DNA from: Vibrio owensii CAIM 1854 = LMG 25443
GTDB lineage: Bacteria; Pseudomonadota; Gammaproteobacteria; Enterobacterales; Vibrionaceae
Direction: 5' to 3'
NCBI RefSeq assembly: GCF_000817815.1
Contig: NZ_JPRD01000056.1
Coordinates: 1-64,000 of the forward strand
Length of the DNA stretch: 64,000 bases
Position numbers and translations under genes: made by a program. Positions 44,879 to 54,457 of the stretch are shown piece after piece. Below the pieces are notes generated by a model, which had not been told where the DNA came from, did not search any database, and was given only the letters and a program-made list of their open reading frames with translations. Positions within the stretch are counted from its first letter, which is position 1. Each line of letters begins with the position of its first letter.

Positions 44879-46003
44879 TTAGTTGAACATTGCGATTGCT
44901 TGCGCAGGTTCAACGTATTCTAGGTCAAAGCTCTCAGCAACTTCTTTGCAAGTCACTTTGCCGTGGATAACGTTTAGACCTTCAAGGAAGCCATTGTCTT
45001 CTAGAAGTGCTTCACGGTAGCCTTTGTTTGCAAGCTTCACGATGTATGGAAGCGTTGCGTTGTTCAGTGCAAATGTTGAAGTACGAGCAACAGCACCAGG
45101 CATGTTGGCAACACAGTAGTGAACCACTTCGTCAACGATGTATGTTGGTTCTGCGTGCGTTGTCGCGTGAGAAGTTTCGAAACAACCACCTTGGTCGATA
45201 GCAACGTCAACCACCGCCGCGCCTGGCTTCATCTTAGCGATGTGCTCTTTTGTTACCAATTTAGGTGCTGCAGCACCAGGGATTAGAACCGCACCGATCA
45301 CTAGATCTGCTTCTAGAACATGCTTCTCGATAGCGTCTTCAGTAGAATAAACCACTTTAGCGCGACCTTGGAATTCTTCGTCTAGTTTACGCAGTGTATC
45401 TACGTTACGGTCAAGGATTGTTACGTCCGCACGAAGACCTACAGCCATACGAGCTGCGTTCGCGCCAACGACACCACCGCCGACTACAACAACTTTCGCT
45501 GGCTCAACACCAGGTACGCCACCTAGTAGTAGACCGCGACCGCCGTGTGATTTTTCCAACGTTTGCGCACCTGCTTGAATAGACATCCGACCTGCCACTT
45601 CTGACATTGGTGCTAACAGTGGCAAACGACCCATATTATCTGTTACAGTCTCATACGCTATACAGACAGCTTTGCTCTTGATTAGCTCTTCAGTTTGTGG
45701 AAAATCTGGTGCTAGGTGTAAATAAGTAAATAAAATCTGCCCTTCGCGGAGCATTGCTCTCTCGACAGCTTGGGGTTCTTTTACTTTTACAATCATATCT
45801 GCTTTCGCAAAAACGTCTGTAGCAGTAGGAAGAATGGATGCGCCTACAGCGATGTAATCATCGTCTGAAAAACCAATGCCGGCACCTGCATTGGTCTCAA
45901 CCAAAACTTGGTGACCATGTGAGATAAGTTCTCTCACGCTAGCTGGGATCATACCCACACGGTATTCGTGGTTTTTGATTTCCTTAGGTACGCCAATGAT
46001 CAT
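44879..46003 (-). CDS. ald: Alanine dehydrogenase
   Basis: A 374-residue NAD-dependent enzyme that interconverts L-alanine and pyruvate plus ammonia. Typical features: MIIGVPKEIKNHEYRVG at the start, the catalytic Lys in MIVKVKEPQ, His in FTYLHLAPD, and the Rossmann motif GGGVVGANAARMA near 173-185. Soluble hexamer in known cases. It is divergent from lrp, and a perfect 10-base-arm inverted repeat lies in the shared promoter, so Lrp control in response to alanine or leucine is likely. Confidence 0.95.
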   Translation of the reverse strand: MIIGVPKEIKNHEYRVGMIPASVRELISHGHQVLVETNAGAGIGFSDDDYIAVGASILPTATDVFAKADMIVKVKEPQAVERAMLREGQILFTYLHLAPDFPQTEELIKSKAVCIAYETVTDNMGRLPLLAPMSEVAGRMSIQAGAQTLEKSHGGRGLLLGGVPGVEPAKVVVVGGGVVGANAARMAVGLRADVTILDRNVDTLRKLDEEFQGRAKVVYSTEDAIEKHVLEADLVIGAVLIPGAAAPKLVTKEHIAKMKPGAAVVDVAIDQGGCFETSHATTHAEPTYIVDEVVHYCVANMPGAVARTSTFALNNATLPYIVKLANKGYREALLEDNGFLEGLNVIHGKVTCKEVAESFDLEYVEPAQAIAMFN

Positions 46004-46087
46004 CCTGTGTCCTCTTTCTAAAATGGTTGTATTAACTGTTTGTAGGGTGTTATTGTCGAATTAATATCTAGTATAGATGTTGATTTG

Positions 46088-46109
46088 TAATATTTGGCAC
46101 CAAATATTA
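46088..46109. promoter_or_regulatory. Perfect inverted repeat in the ald/lrp promoter, probable Lrp site
   Basis: Arms TAATATTTGG / CCAAATATTA around a CA centre, about midway between the divergent start codons (85 bases from ald, 51 from lrp). Lrp-type proteins bind such AT-rich imperfect palindromes. Confidence 0.6.
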
Positions 46110-46159
46110 AAAAGTTGTAGTATATTTTTTTGCAAGGAAGTAATAAGGTGGAATAAAAA

Positions 46160-46654
46160 ATGGCAGACAACTATAAGAAGCCGTCCAAGGAACTAGACCG
46201 TATCGACCGCAACATTCTTAATGAACTGCAGAAAGACGGTCGTATTTCGAACGTTGAACTTTCAAAACGTGTAGGACTTTCTCCAACGCCGTGTTTGGAG
46301 CGTGTGCGTCGCTTAGAGCGTCAAGGTTATATCACTGGGTACACTGCGTTATTAAACCCGCAGTTCCTAGATGCATCACTGTTGGTATTCGTAGAAATTA
46401 CGCTTAACCGTGGTGCGCCTGATGTATTCGAACAGTTCAATGCGGCTGTTCAAAAACTAGACGACATCCAAGAGTGTCATCTAGTATCAGGTGATTTCGA
46501 CTATCTTCTAAAGACTCGTGTATCAGACATGGGTGCTTACCGTCGACTACTAGGCGATACGTTACTGCGTCTTCCAGGCGTGAACGACACTCGCACCTAC
46601 GTAGTTATGGAAGAAGTGAAGCAAACTAACCAGCTTGTGATTAAAACTCGTTAA
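46160..46654 (+). CDS. lrp: Leucine-responsive regulatory protein
   Basis: A 164-residue Lrp/AsnC regulator almost identical in layout to E. coli Lrp: helix-turn-helix at about 12-60 (DRNILNELQKDGRISNVELSKRVG, then LSPTPCLERVRRLERQG) and a RAM effector domain with SGDFDYLLKTRVSD. Global regulator of amino-acid metabolism, and here also the likely regulator of ald. It precedes ftsK as in most gammaproteobacteria. Confidence 0.96.
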   Translation: MADNYKKPSKELDRIDRNILNELQKDGRISNVELSKRVGLSPTPCLERVRRLERQGYITGYTALLNPQFLDASLLVFVEITLNRGAPDVFEQFNAAVQKLDDIQECHLVSGDFDYLLKTRVSDMGAYRRLLGDTLLRLPGVNDTRTYVVMEEVKQTNQLVIKTR

Positions 46655-46664
46655 ATTCTTGCAA

Positions 46665-46691
46665 AGAAAGCGGTAAATGCTTCCGCTTTCT
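46665..46691 (+). terminator. Stem-loop after lrp
   Basis: Stem AGAAAGCGG / CCGCTTTCT with a nine-base loop. There is no strong T tract after it, so termination may be partial. Confidence 0.5.
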
Positions 46692-46738
46692 CGATAGAGT
46701 AATTGGGTTTTTCTCTTTGATATGGTTAAATCAATTTA

Positions 46739-46761
46739 CCGAGCGGCTTTGTGCCGCTCGG
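46739..46761 (+). terminator. GC-rich stem-loop between lrp and ftsK
   Basis: Nine-base perfect stem CCGAGCGGC / GCCGCTCGG with a five-base loop, followed by AATGTTTTG. It could end lrp transcription or be a 5' structure of the ftsK message. Confidence 0.55.
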
Positions 46762-46806
46762 AATGTTTTGCTTATTCCTAATTCATTTCCATATTCAAGT
46801 TGATTT

Positions 46807-49800
46807 ATGTTCAAAGAGAACGCAAAGAAAGTCGAAACCATCATCAAAACCAGTGAAGAGCCTCAGTCTTCACGATTAAATGGCTTCCAACGCTTAAAAG
46901 AGTGCTGCTTTATCGTTGGCGTTCTTAGCTCGATATTGCTAGCCGTTGCATTATTTACCTTTAGCCCAGCCGATCCGTCTTGGTCCCAAACTGCTTGGGG
47001 CGGTGAGATCGATAACGCTGGTGGCCTGTTCGGCGCTTGGTTAGCCGACACGTTATTCTTTACCTTTGGTTCCCTCGCGTATCCATTACCCTTCCTGTTA
47101 ACCGCAGGTGCATGGGTAATTTGCCGCAAGCGTTCTGAAGACGACCCTATCGACCTTATGTTGTGGGGCACTCGTCTACTTGGTTTAGTTATCCTTATTC
47201 TTACCAGTTGTGGTCTTGCTGATATCAACTTTGACGACATTTGGTATTTCTCGTCTGGTGGCGTTGTTGGTGACGTACTGACGAGCTTGTCTCTGCCTAC
47301 ATTAAATGTATTGGGCACAACGCTTGTACTTCTTTTCCTATGGGGTGCTGGCTTCACACTATTTACTGGTATTTCTTGGCTTAACATTGTTGAGTGGTTG
47401 GGTGATCGTGCACTTGGCGTCGTTGCAGCGTTAACAAATAAAGCACGTGGTACCGAGCATGAAACTCTAGAGCCGCAGTTAGACGAGTTTGCTGAAGATC
47501 GTGTCATGAGCAAACGTGGTTCAGATGACATGGAAGACGAGCCTATGCCTCATCTTACTGCTTATGATGTCGAAGAGCCGAAACAAGAAACACCAACACA
47601 CGAATACCCAATCTACATGCCACAATCGGCTGCAGATAAACCGAGACAGCAGCAAGCAGCGCAAACTAACGTTCAGCCAACGCCACAGCCTGCAGTTGTA
47701 AATGCCGCGCCTGTGCAGACTCAAATGCAGTCTCAGGTTGAAGATCAAGCTAAAACTGTTGAGCCAGTGCGTGCGGTGAGCACAGATAATGTGGATCCAT
47801 TCGTTGAACGTACTAAACAATTGAACGTAACGATTGAAGAGCTAGAAGCGGCTGCACAACAAGCTGACGATTGGGCAGATGAAGAACCACAGGTTCAAGA
47901 AGCGCAAGTTGCTCCTGTTCAAACTCAGCCTGAAGTTCCACAATCTGTTTCTCAGGAATTTGCTCCACAGCAAGCCGAGCATCAACAAGCGCCACAAGAG
48001 CCGTTTGTGACACCTGAACCAACCGTCTCTGAACCGTTCGATAACGCACCAATCTACGATGAGTATGCTCAGTTTGAAGCAGAGCAGGCTCAACAAGCCC
48101 AAGTTGCACAAGAACCAGCGCCTGTTCACGCGCCAATCGAACAGCCAACCACAGAGCAACCTTCACACGAAGAACCAGTGATTAGTTCTTCTGCATTGGA
48201 TAGCATTGCTGAACAAACAGAGCCAAGCCAACACATCGAGCCAACGATTTCGAACTTCGATGTATTGGATGACGAAGATGATTACCCGGCGCAGCAGCCA
48301 GTTCAACAAGCTCAACCGGCTTATGCTGAGCCGCAGCAACAAGCGATTCAGCCACAAGAGCCAGTTCAGCAATCGCCTGTTCAAGAGCAACCTGTTCATC
48401 AGCCTGTTGCAGTTAAACCTCAACCGGTAACGCCTGCACCTCAAGAAGTCGAGGTAGAAGAGGTTCAAGACGACGATCAAGATGTGGCTGCATTCCAAAA
48501 CTTGGTATCGAACGCTCAAGCGAAAGTGGCTGCTCAGCAGAACCCATTCTTGGTACAACAAGAGCAAAACTTGCCAGTGCCAGAAGAGCCATTGCCAACA
48601 CTAGAATTGCTTTACCACCCAGAGAAGCGCGATAACTTTATCGACCGTGATGCACTGGAAGAGGTGGCACGTTTAGTTGAAACCAAACTTGCGGATTACA
48701 AGATCAAAGCAGACGTAGTCGGTATTTACCCAGGTCCTGTTATCACTCGATTCGAGCTTGATTTGGCGCCGGGCGTTAAAGTAAGCCGCATTTCTGGTCT
48801 GTCTATGGACTTGGCACGCGCACTTTCTGCAATGGCGGTACGTGTAGTCGAAGTGATTCCGGGCAAACCTTATGTGGGTTTAGAGCTGCCTAACATGAGC
48901 CGCCAGACGGTATTCTTATCTGATGTAATCAGTAGCCCTCAGTTTGAACAAGCAACGTCACCAACGACCGTTGTTCTTGGTCAAGATATCGCGGGTGAAG
49001 CGGTGATTGCAGATATCGCGAAAATGCCTCACGTACTGGTAGCAGGTACAACCGGTTCTGGTAAGTCTGTAGGTGTGAACGTGATGATCTTGAGTATGCT
49101 TTACAAAGCATCACCAGAAGATCTGCGTTTCATCATGATCGACCCGAAAATGTTGGAGCTTTCAATCTACGAAGGTATTCCTCATCTACTTTCTGAAGTA
49201 GTAACAGATATGAAAGACGCGTCTAACGCACTGCGTTGGTGTGTGGGCGAGATGGAACGTCGTTACAAACTGATGTCTGCATTGGGCGTACGTAACGTGA
49301 AAGGCTTTAACGAGAAGTTGAAGATGGCAGCAGATGCCGGTCACCCAATTCACGACCCATTCTGGCAAGAAGGCGACAGCATGGACACTGAGCCGCCGTT
49401 GCTAGAGAAACTGCCTTACATCGTTGTGGTTGTCGATGAATTTGCCGACCTGATGATGGTGGTAGGTAAGAAGGTTGAAGAACTGATTGCTCGCTTGGCG
49501 CAAAAAGCGCGTGCGGCAGGTATTCACTTGATCCTTGCGACACAGCGCCCATCGGTTGACGTTATTACCGGTCTGATCAAAGCGAACATCCCAACACGTG
49601 TGGCGTTCACCGTATCAACTAAGACTGACTCACGTACTATCCTTGACCAAGGCGGTGCAGAATCGCTGTTGGGCATGGGTGATATGCTTTACTTACCACC
49701 AGGTTCAAGCCATACGACCCGTGTTCACGGTGCGTTTGCATCGGATGATGATGTTCACGCTGTTGTGAACAACTGGAAAGCACGTGGTAAGCCAAACTAC

Positions 49801-50076
49801 ATCGATGAGATTATCAGCGGTGATCAAGGCCCAGAAAGTTTGCTTCCGGGTGAACAGATGGAATCGGATGAAGAAGTGGATCCACTGTTCGATCAAGTCG
49901 TAGAGCACGTAGTGCAATCGCGTCGTGGTTCGGTTTCTGGTGTACAGCGTCGATTCAAGATTGGCTATAACCGAGCGGCTCGTATTGTTGAGCAGCTTGA
50001 AGCGCAAGGCATCGTAAGTGCTCCGGGCCATAACGGTAACCGTGAAGTACTGGCTCCTGCGCCACCAAAAGATTAA
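46807..50076 (+). CDS. ftsK: DNA translocase FtsK
   Basis: A 1089-residue cell-division and chromosome-segregation motor, shorter than the 1329 of E. coli. Four membrane helices lie in the first 200 residues, then a Gln/Pro/Glu-rich disordered linker (about 215-590) made of many degenerate PQQ/QPVQ units, then the RecA-like motor with Walker A GTTGSGKS (747-754) and Walker B VVVVDEFADL (near 872), and a C-terminal winged-helix gamma domain (RRGSVSGVQRRFKIGYNRAARI) that reads KOPS sequences and activates XerCD. The linker accounts for most of the length difference from other species. Confidence 0.97.
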   Translation: MFKENAKKVETIIKTSEEPQSSRLNGFQRLKECCFIVGVLSSILLAVALFTFSPADPSWSQTAWGGEIDNAGGLFGAWLADTLFFTFGSLAYPLPFLLTAGAWVICRKRSEDDPIDLMLWGTRLLGLVILILTSCGLADINFDDIWYFSSGGVVGDVLTSLSLPTLNVLGTTLVLLFLWGAGFTLFTGISWLNIVEWLGDRALGVVAALTNKARGTEHETLEPQLDEFAEDRVMSKRGSDDMEDEPMPHLTAYDVEEPKQETPTHEYPIYMPQSAADKPRQQQAAQTNVQPTPQPAVVNAAPVQTQMQSQVEDQAKTVEPVRAVSTDNVDPFVERTKQLNVTIEELEAAAQQADDWADEEPQVQEAQVAPVQTQPEVPQSVSQEFAPQQAEHQQAPQEPFVTPEPTVSEPFDNAPIYDEYAQFEAEQAQQAQVAQEPAPVHAPIEQPTTEQPSHEEPVISSSALDSIAEQTEPSQHIEPTISNFDVLDDEDDYPAQQPVQQAQPAYAEPQQQAIQPQEPVQQSPVQEQPVHQPVAVKPQPVTPAPQEVEVEEVQDDDQDVAAFQNLVSNAQAKVAAQQNPFLVQQEQNLPVPEEPLPTLELLYHPEKRDNFIDRDALEEVARLVETKLADYKIKADVVGIYPGPVITRFELDLAPGVKVSRISGLSMDLARALSAMAVRVVEVIPGKPYVGLELPNMSRQTVFLSDVISSPQFEQATSPTTVVLGQDIAGEAVIADIAKMPHVLVAGTTGSGKSVGVNVMILSMLYKASPEDLRFIMIDPKMLELSIYEGIPHLLSEVVTDMKDASNALRWCVGEMERRYKLMSALGVRNVKGFNEKLKMAADAGHPIHDPFWQEGDSMDTEPPLLEKLPYIVVVVDEFADLMMVVGKKVEELIARLAQKARAAGIHLILATQRPSVDVITGLIKANIPTRVAFTVSTKTDSRTILDQGGAESLLGMGDMLYLPPGSSHTTRVHGAFASDDDVHAVVNNWKARGKPNYIDEIISGDQGPESLLPGEQMESDEEVDPLFDQVVEHVVQSRRGSVSGVQRRFKIGYNRAARIVEQLEAQGIVSAPGHNGNREVLAPAPPKD

Positions 50077-50088
50077 TGAACTTGTGTT

Positions 50089-50115
50089 ACTCACCTCAGT
50101 CCAACTGAGGTGAGT
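50089..50115 (+). other. Perfect hairpin between ftsK and lolA
   Basis: Twelve-base perfect stem ACTCACCTCAGT / ACTGAGGTGAGT with a three-base loop and no T tract. It is more likely an mRNA processing or stability element than a terminator; lolA starts 22 bases later. Confidence 0.6.
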
Positions 50116-50137
50116 GGTTCTAACAATAGGTATCTGA

Positions 50138-50764
50138 ATGAAAAAACTATTTTCAGCGAAACTTTTCTCTGCGCTTGTTTTAAGCTTTTCTCTCTTCTCT
50201 ACTGCACACGCCGCGTCTCCTAAAGATGAACTAAACAAACGCCTTTCTATGAATGATGGCTTCAGTGCGGATTTCTCTCAGCAAGTTATCAGCCCAGAAG
50301 GCGAAACGGTGATGGAAGGAGAAGGTACGGTCGAAATCGCTCGCCCAAGCCTGTTCCGTTGGAGCACAACATTCCCAGATGAAAACCTTCTGGTTTCTGA
50401 CGGTAAAACATTGTGGTACTACAGCCCATTCATCGAGCAAGTGAGTATCTACTGGCAAGAACAAGCAACAGAGCAAACGCCATTTGTTTTGCTAACGCGT
50501 AATCGTGCAAGTGATTGGGATAACTACAAGATTTCCCAAAAAGGTGATGAGTTCATCCTCATTCCTACTGCAGTAGACTCCACACAAGGTCAATTCCAGA
50601 TTAATATTGATGCTAAAGGTGTGGTGAAAGGCTTCAATGTGGTTGAGCAAGACGGTCAAAAAGGTTTGTTCACCTTTAATAACGTGAAGCTGGGTAAACC
50701 AAAAGCAGACAGATTCACATTCACAATTCCAAAAGGTGTGGAAGTGGATGACCAAAGGAATTAA
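50138..50764 (+). CDS. lolA: Outer-membrane lipoprotein carrier protein
   Basis: A 208-residue periplasmic chaperone with a signal peptide (about 1-25, STAHA). It carries lipoproteins from the LolCDE complex to LolB. The half-barrel is recognised from FSADFSQQVISPEGE, GTVEIARPSLFRW and DGKTLWYYSPFIEQV. It lies between ftsK and rarA in the conserved gammaproteobacterial order and ends six bases before rarA. Confidence 0.95.
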   Translation: MKKLFSAKLFSALVLSFSLFSTAHAASPKDELNKRLSMNDGFSADFSQQVISPEGETVMEGEGTVEIARPSLFRWSTTFPDENLLVSDGKTLWYYSPFIEQVSIYWQEQATEQTPFVLLTRNRASDWDNYKISQKGDEFILIPTAVDSTQGQFQINIDAKGVVKGFNVVEQDGQKGLFTFNNVKLGKPKADRFTFTIPKGVEVDDQRN

Positions 50765-50770
50765 TTGGTA

Positions 50771-52120
50771 GTGAGCAATTACACATTAGATTTCTCGGGG
50801 GACGAAGATTTTCGTCCCCTTGCTGCTCGTATGAGACCGGAAACGATCGAACAATACATCGGACAGCAGCACATTTTAGGTCCCGGTAAGCCACTGCGCC
50901 GTGCGCTAGAGGCGGGTCACATTCACTCGATGATCCTTTGGGGACCACCGGGCACAGGCAAAACGACACTAGCAGAAGTGGCTGCAAACTATGCCAATGC
51001 TGAAGTTGAGCGCGTGTCTGCCGTGACGTCTGGTGTGAAAGAAATCCGTGCAGCAATCGAGAAAGCACGTGAGAACAAAATGGCGGGTCGCCGCACCATC
51101 TTATTTGTGGATGAGGTGCATCGCTTCAACAAATCTCAGCAAGACGCGTTTTTGCCGCATATTGAAGATGGCACAGTTACCTTTATTGGAGCGACGACAG
51201 AAAACCCATCGTTTGAGCTAAACAACGCATTGCTGTCACGTGCACGCGTGTACAAGCTAACGTCTCTCGACAAAGATGAAATCTCGTTGGCGTTGAACCA
51301 AGCCATTAGCGATAAAGAACGTGGGCTGGGTAATACGCCAGCACACTTCGCTGATAACGTATTAGACCGCCTAGCAGAACTGGTAAACGGTGATGCTCGT
51401 ATGTCTCTCAATTATCTTGAGCTGCTTTACGACATGGCAGAAGACAATGCGCAAGGTGAAAAAGAGATCACGCTTAAGTTGCTTGCGGAAGTAGCAGGGG
51501 AGAAGGTCTCTCGCTTCGATAACAAAGGTGACATTTGGTACGACTTAATCTCTGCGGTTCACAAATCAATTCGTGGCTCAAACCCGGATGCTGCGCTGTA
51601 TTGGTCTGCGCGTATGATTGCTGCTGGTTGTGACCCTTTGTATATTGCTCGACGCTTATTGGCGATCGCTTCTGAAGATGTAGGTAATGCTGACCCTCGC
51701 GCAATGCAAGTGGCACTGTCTGCTTGGGATTGCTTTACCAGAGTTGGTCCAGCAGAAGGTGAACGTGCGATTGCACAAGCGATCGTGTACTTAGCGTGTG
51801 CGCCGAAAAGTAATGCTGTTTACGTGGCGTGGAAACAAGCGCTCACAGACGCTCATAACTTACCTGAATATGAAGTGCCGCATCACCTTCGAAATGCGCC
51901 AACCAGCTTGATGAAAGACATGGGTTATGGGGCAGAGTATCGTTATGCTCACGATGAGCCTGGCGCTTACGCTGCAGGTGAGCAATATTTGCCACCTGAA
52001 ATGGGCGATCGTAGGTACTATCAGCCGACAAATCGTGGTCTAGAGACCAAAATCGGCGAAAAGTTAGATTACTTGGCTACTTTAGACGCAAATAGCCCAC
52101 AAAAGCGCTATGAAAAGTAG
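50771..52120 (+). CDS. rarA: Replication-associated recombination protein A (MgsA/WHIP family AAA ATPase)
   Basis: A 449-residue clamp-loader-like ATPase that acts at stalled forks. Walker A GPPGTGKT near 57-64, Walker B FVDEVHRFNKSQQD and sensor GATTENPSFE are intact, followed by the tetramerisation domain. The frame can start at TTG 50765, but GTG 50771 gives MSNYTLDFS, matching the E. coli start (MSNLSLDFS), with AAAGGA at 50753-50758. Tightly linked to lolA. Confidence 0.93.
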   Translation: MSNYTLDFSGDEDFRPLAARMRPETIEQYIGQQHILGPGKPLRRALEAGHIHSMILWGPPGTGKTTLAEVAANYANAEVERVSAVTSGVKEIRAAIEKARENKMAGRRTILFVDEVHRFNKSQQDAFLPHIEDGTVTFIGATTENPSFELNNALLSRARVYKLTSLDKDEISLALNQAISDKERGLGNTPAHFADNVLDRLAELVNGDARMSLNYLELLYDMAEDNAQGEKEITLKLLAEVAGEKVSRFDNKGDIWYDLISAVHKSIRGSNPDAALYWSARMIAAGCDPLYIARRLLAIASEDVGNADPRAMQVALSAWDCFTRVGPAEGERAIAQAIVYLACAPKSNAVYVAWKQALTDAHNLPEYEVPHHLRNAPTSLMKDMGYGAEYRYAHDEPGAYAAGEQYLPPEMGDRRYYQPTNRGLETKIGEKLDYLATLDANSPQKRYEK

Positions 52121-52211
52121 GCGTTTTTGGATACATTTGTTCAGTAAATTTTTTTAACGCGTACGCTTGGAAAGTGCGCGTGATTTCACAACAAAAAGCA
52201 TAGGATTAACA

Positions 52212-53519
52212 ATGCTGGATTCTAAATTACTTCGTACAGAGCTGGATGAAACAGCTGCTAAACTGGCGCGTCGTGGCTTTAAGCTAGACGTAGATACTAT
52301 TCGTAAACTTGAAGAACAACGTAAGTCCATTCAAGTAGAAGTAGAAAATTTACAATCCACGCGTAACTCCATCTCCAAGCAAATCGGCCAAAAAATGGCG
52401 GCTGGCGACAAAGAAGGCGCAGAAGAGATCAAGAAACAAATCGGTACTCTAGGTAGCGATCTTGATGCGAAGAAAGTTGAACTTGAGCAAGTAATGGCTC
52501 AACTAGACGAATTCACGCTTTCTGTACCAAACATCCCAGCAGATGAAGTGCCAGATGGCAAAGATGAAAACGACAACGTTGAAATCTCTCGTTGGGGTGA
52601 GCCAAAGTCTTACGACTTCGAGCTGAAAGATCACGTTGACCTAGGCGAAATGGGCGACGGTCTAGACTTCGCAAGCGCAGTTAAGATCACCGGCGCACGT
52701 TTCATCGTGATGAAAGGCCAATTTGCTCGTCTACACCGCGCAATCGCTCAGTTCATGCTGGATCTTCACACTGAAGAGCACGGCTACACAGAAATGTACG
52801 TACCTTACCTAGTAAACTCTGACAGCCTATTCGGTACTGGTCAGCTTCCTAAGTTTGGTAAAGATCTTTTCCACACTGAGCCGCTAGTAGAAAAAGTAAA
52901 CGACGAAGAGCCACGTAAACTGTCTCTAATCCCTACTGCAGAAGTACCTGTAACGAACCTAGTTCGTGACACGATTTCTGACGAAGCGGATCTACCAATT
53001 AAGATGACAGCTCACACGCCATGTTTCCGTTCAGAAGCAGGTTCTTACGGTCGTGATACTCGTGGTTTGATTCGTATGCACCAGTTCGACAAAGTTGAGC
53101 TAGTACAAATCACTAAGCCAGAAGATTCAATGAACGCACTAGAAGAGCTAACTGGTCACGCTGAGAAAGTTCTACAACTTCTAGAGCTTCCTTACCGTAA
53201 AGTGGTTCTATGTACAGGTGACATGGGCTTTGGCGCTCGTAAGACTTACGACCTAGAAGTTTGGGTTCCTGCTCAAGAAACTTACCGTGAAATCTCTTCA
53301 TGTTCTAACATGTGGGATTTCCAAGCTCGTCGTATGCAAGCGCGTTTCCGTCGTAAAGGCGAGAAGAAACCTGAGCTTGTACACACGCTAAACGGTTCTG
53401 GTCTTGCTGTAGGTCGTACAATGGTTGCTATCCTAGAAAACAACCAAGAAGCAGACGGCCGCATTGCAATCCCTACAGTACTTCAGAAGTACATGGCGGG
53501 CGCAACGCACATCGGTTAA
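52212..53519 (+). CDS. serS: Seryl-tRNA synthetase
   Basis: A 435-residue class II synthetase. The N-terminal coiled-coil arm that grips tRNA-Ser is at about 28-100 (MAAGDKEGAEEIKKQIG), followed by the catalytic domain with motif 2 CFRSEAGSYGRDTRGLIR and motif 3 NGSGLAVGRTMVAILEN. The frame is open to 52167, but ATG 52212 gives the usual MLDSKLLRTELD start with AGGA eight bases before it. Ends the lolA-rarA-serS block, with a terminator at 53541. Confidence 0.97.
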   Translation: MLDSKLLRTELDETAAKLARRGFKLDVDTIRKLEEQRKSIQVEVENLQSTRNSISKQIGQKMAAGDKEGAEEIKKQIGTLGSDLDAKKVELEQVMAQLDEFTLSVPNIPADEVPDGKDENDNVEISRWGEPKSYDFELKDHVDLGEMGDGLDFASAVKITGARFIVMKGQFARLHRAIAQFMLDLHTEEHGYTEMYVPYLVNSDSLFGTGQLPKFGKDLFHTEPLVEKVNDEEPRKLSLIPTAEVPVTNLVRDTISDEADLPIKMTAHTPCFRSEAGSYGRDTRGLIRMHQFDKVELVQITKPEDSMNALEELTGHAEKVLQLLELPYRKVVLCTGDMGFGARKTYDLEVWVPAQETYREISSCSNMWDFQARRMQARFRRKGEKKPELVHTLNGSGLAVGRTMVAILENNQEADGRIAIPTVLQKYMAGATHIG

Positions 53520-53540
53520 TTCATTAGCCACTAGAACACC

Positions 53541-53566
53541 AAAACCCAGCCTTAGTGCTGGGTTTT
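53541..53566 (+). terminator. Terminator of serS
   Basis: Ten-base stem AAAACCCAGC / GCTGGGTTTT, six-base loop, T run. Confidence 0.9.
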
Positions 53567-53725
53567 TTGTTATCTGCGTCGAGTGAAAATACGTTGTTAT
53601 GTAATTAGCACACGCAATAGTGAAGAGCTCGCCCAGAATCTGGCAGTACGAGACAAATGATATTTTTCTAAGCAGTTTCTCACGTGACAAGCTAATGGCT
53701 TCATTTGCCCTTGTTGTTAAACGTT

Positions 53726-54457
53726 ATGCCAGTAAATCATCTTTCATTTCTCGTAACTTTTGCGCTTACCTTACTTGTTAGTGAGAGTGCTATCGCAAGT
53801 AAATTTATCCAGCCTCAATACTTAGATAGTGAGCGAACCGACCGCTTTTTTGCACGCCAAGTAGCGCAACCTTCCAAAGAAAATATGCAGCTTCGTAATT
53901 CACTCGGCTGGGGATACGGGCTTGAGTTGGCAAGTGCGTCTGGTGACACGGAATCGGTGTTTAATTGCAAAGACTTAGCTACTGCAAGCTCTGCGGGCTT
54001 TACTGCTGCTAAAGCGTATGAATACGGCGCGTATAAGGCGTATTTAACTCAGTGCCAAACATGGAGTGAGATGGCAAAGTTAACCGCCTCTAAGCGCTCA
54101 TATATATCGAAATTTAAGTTAGATGATAGCTTTCCTAGTTTGGCTCCAAGTGCGATTGCTTTTGTTATTTCTAACGAAAGTGCTGAGAAAGCAAAGACAC
54201 TATCAACGTGGGATGAAGCAGACCATATCCAAAGAACTCTTGTCTCCAGTGAAGTGAGAGCAGAGTACTTCGACGCGACCGATGGCTTTCAAGTCATTAC
54301 GATTGTAGCAAAAGGTGATTACAACGCTGACGGCATCGAGGATATCGTTATTGAGAAAGAGAATAGTGTACTCAGTGGCTCGTATTCTTCTTCACACGGT
54401 TATGTATTAACCCGTATGTCTGAACAAGCGCTATTTAAAGTGTTGGCTGAATGGTAA
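53726..54457 (+). CDS. Exported protein of unknown function, first of a pair
   Basis: A 243-residue protein with a signal peptide (MPVNHLSFLVTFALTLLVSESAIA). The mature part is soluble; an acidic calcium-like segment NADGIEDIVIEKEN near residue 205 suggests a single EF-hand-like or FG-GAP-like loop (DYNADGIED). The frame begins at a TTG at 53705, but ATG 53726 puts the signal peptide at the start. No family was recognised. Its stop overlaps the start of the next gene (TAATG), so the two are coupled. Probably periplasmic. Confidence 0.65.
   Translation: MPVNHLSFLVTFALTLLVSESAIASKFIQPQYLDSERTDRFFARQVAQPSKENMQLRNSLGWGYGLELASASGDTESVFNCKDLATASSAGFTAAKAYEYGAYKAYLTQCQTWSEMAKLTASKRSYISKFKLDDSFPSLAPSAIAFVISNESAEKAKTLSTWDEADHIQRTLVSSEVRAEYFDATDGFQVITIVAKGDYNADGIEDIVIEKENSVLSGSYSSSHGYVLTRMSEQALFKVLAEW

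Noticed and set aside
47813..48567. Long minus-strand frames inside ftsK
   Set aside because: They are antisense shadows of the Gln/Pro-rich linker, full of Leu/Arg from CAA/CAG complements, with no start signals.
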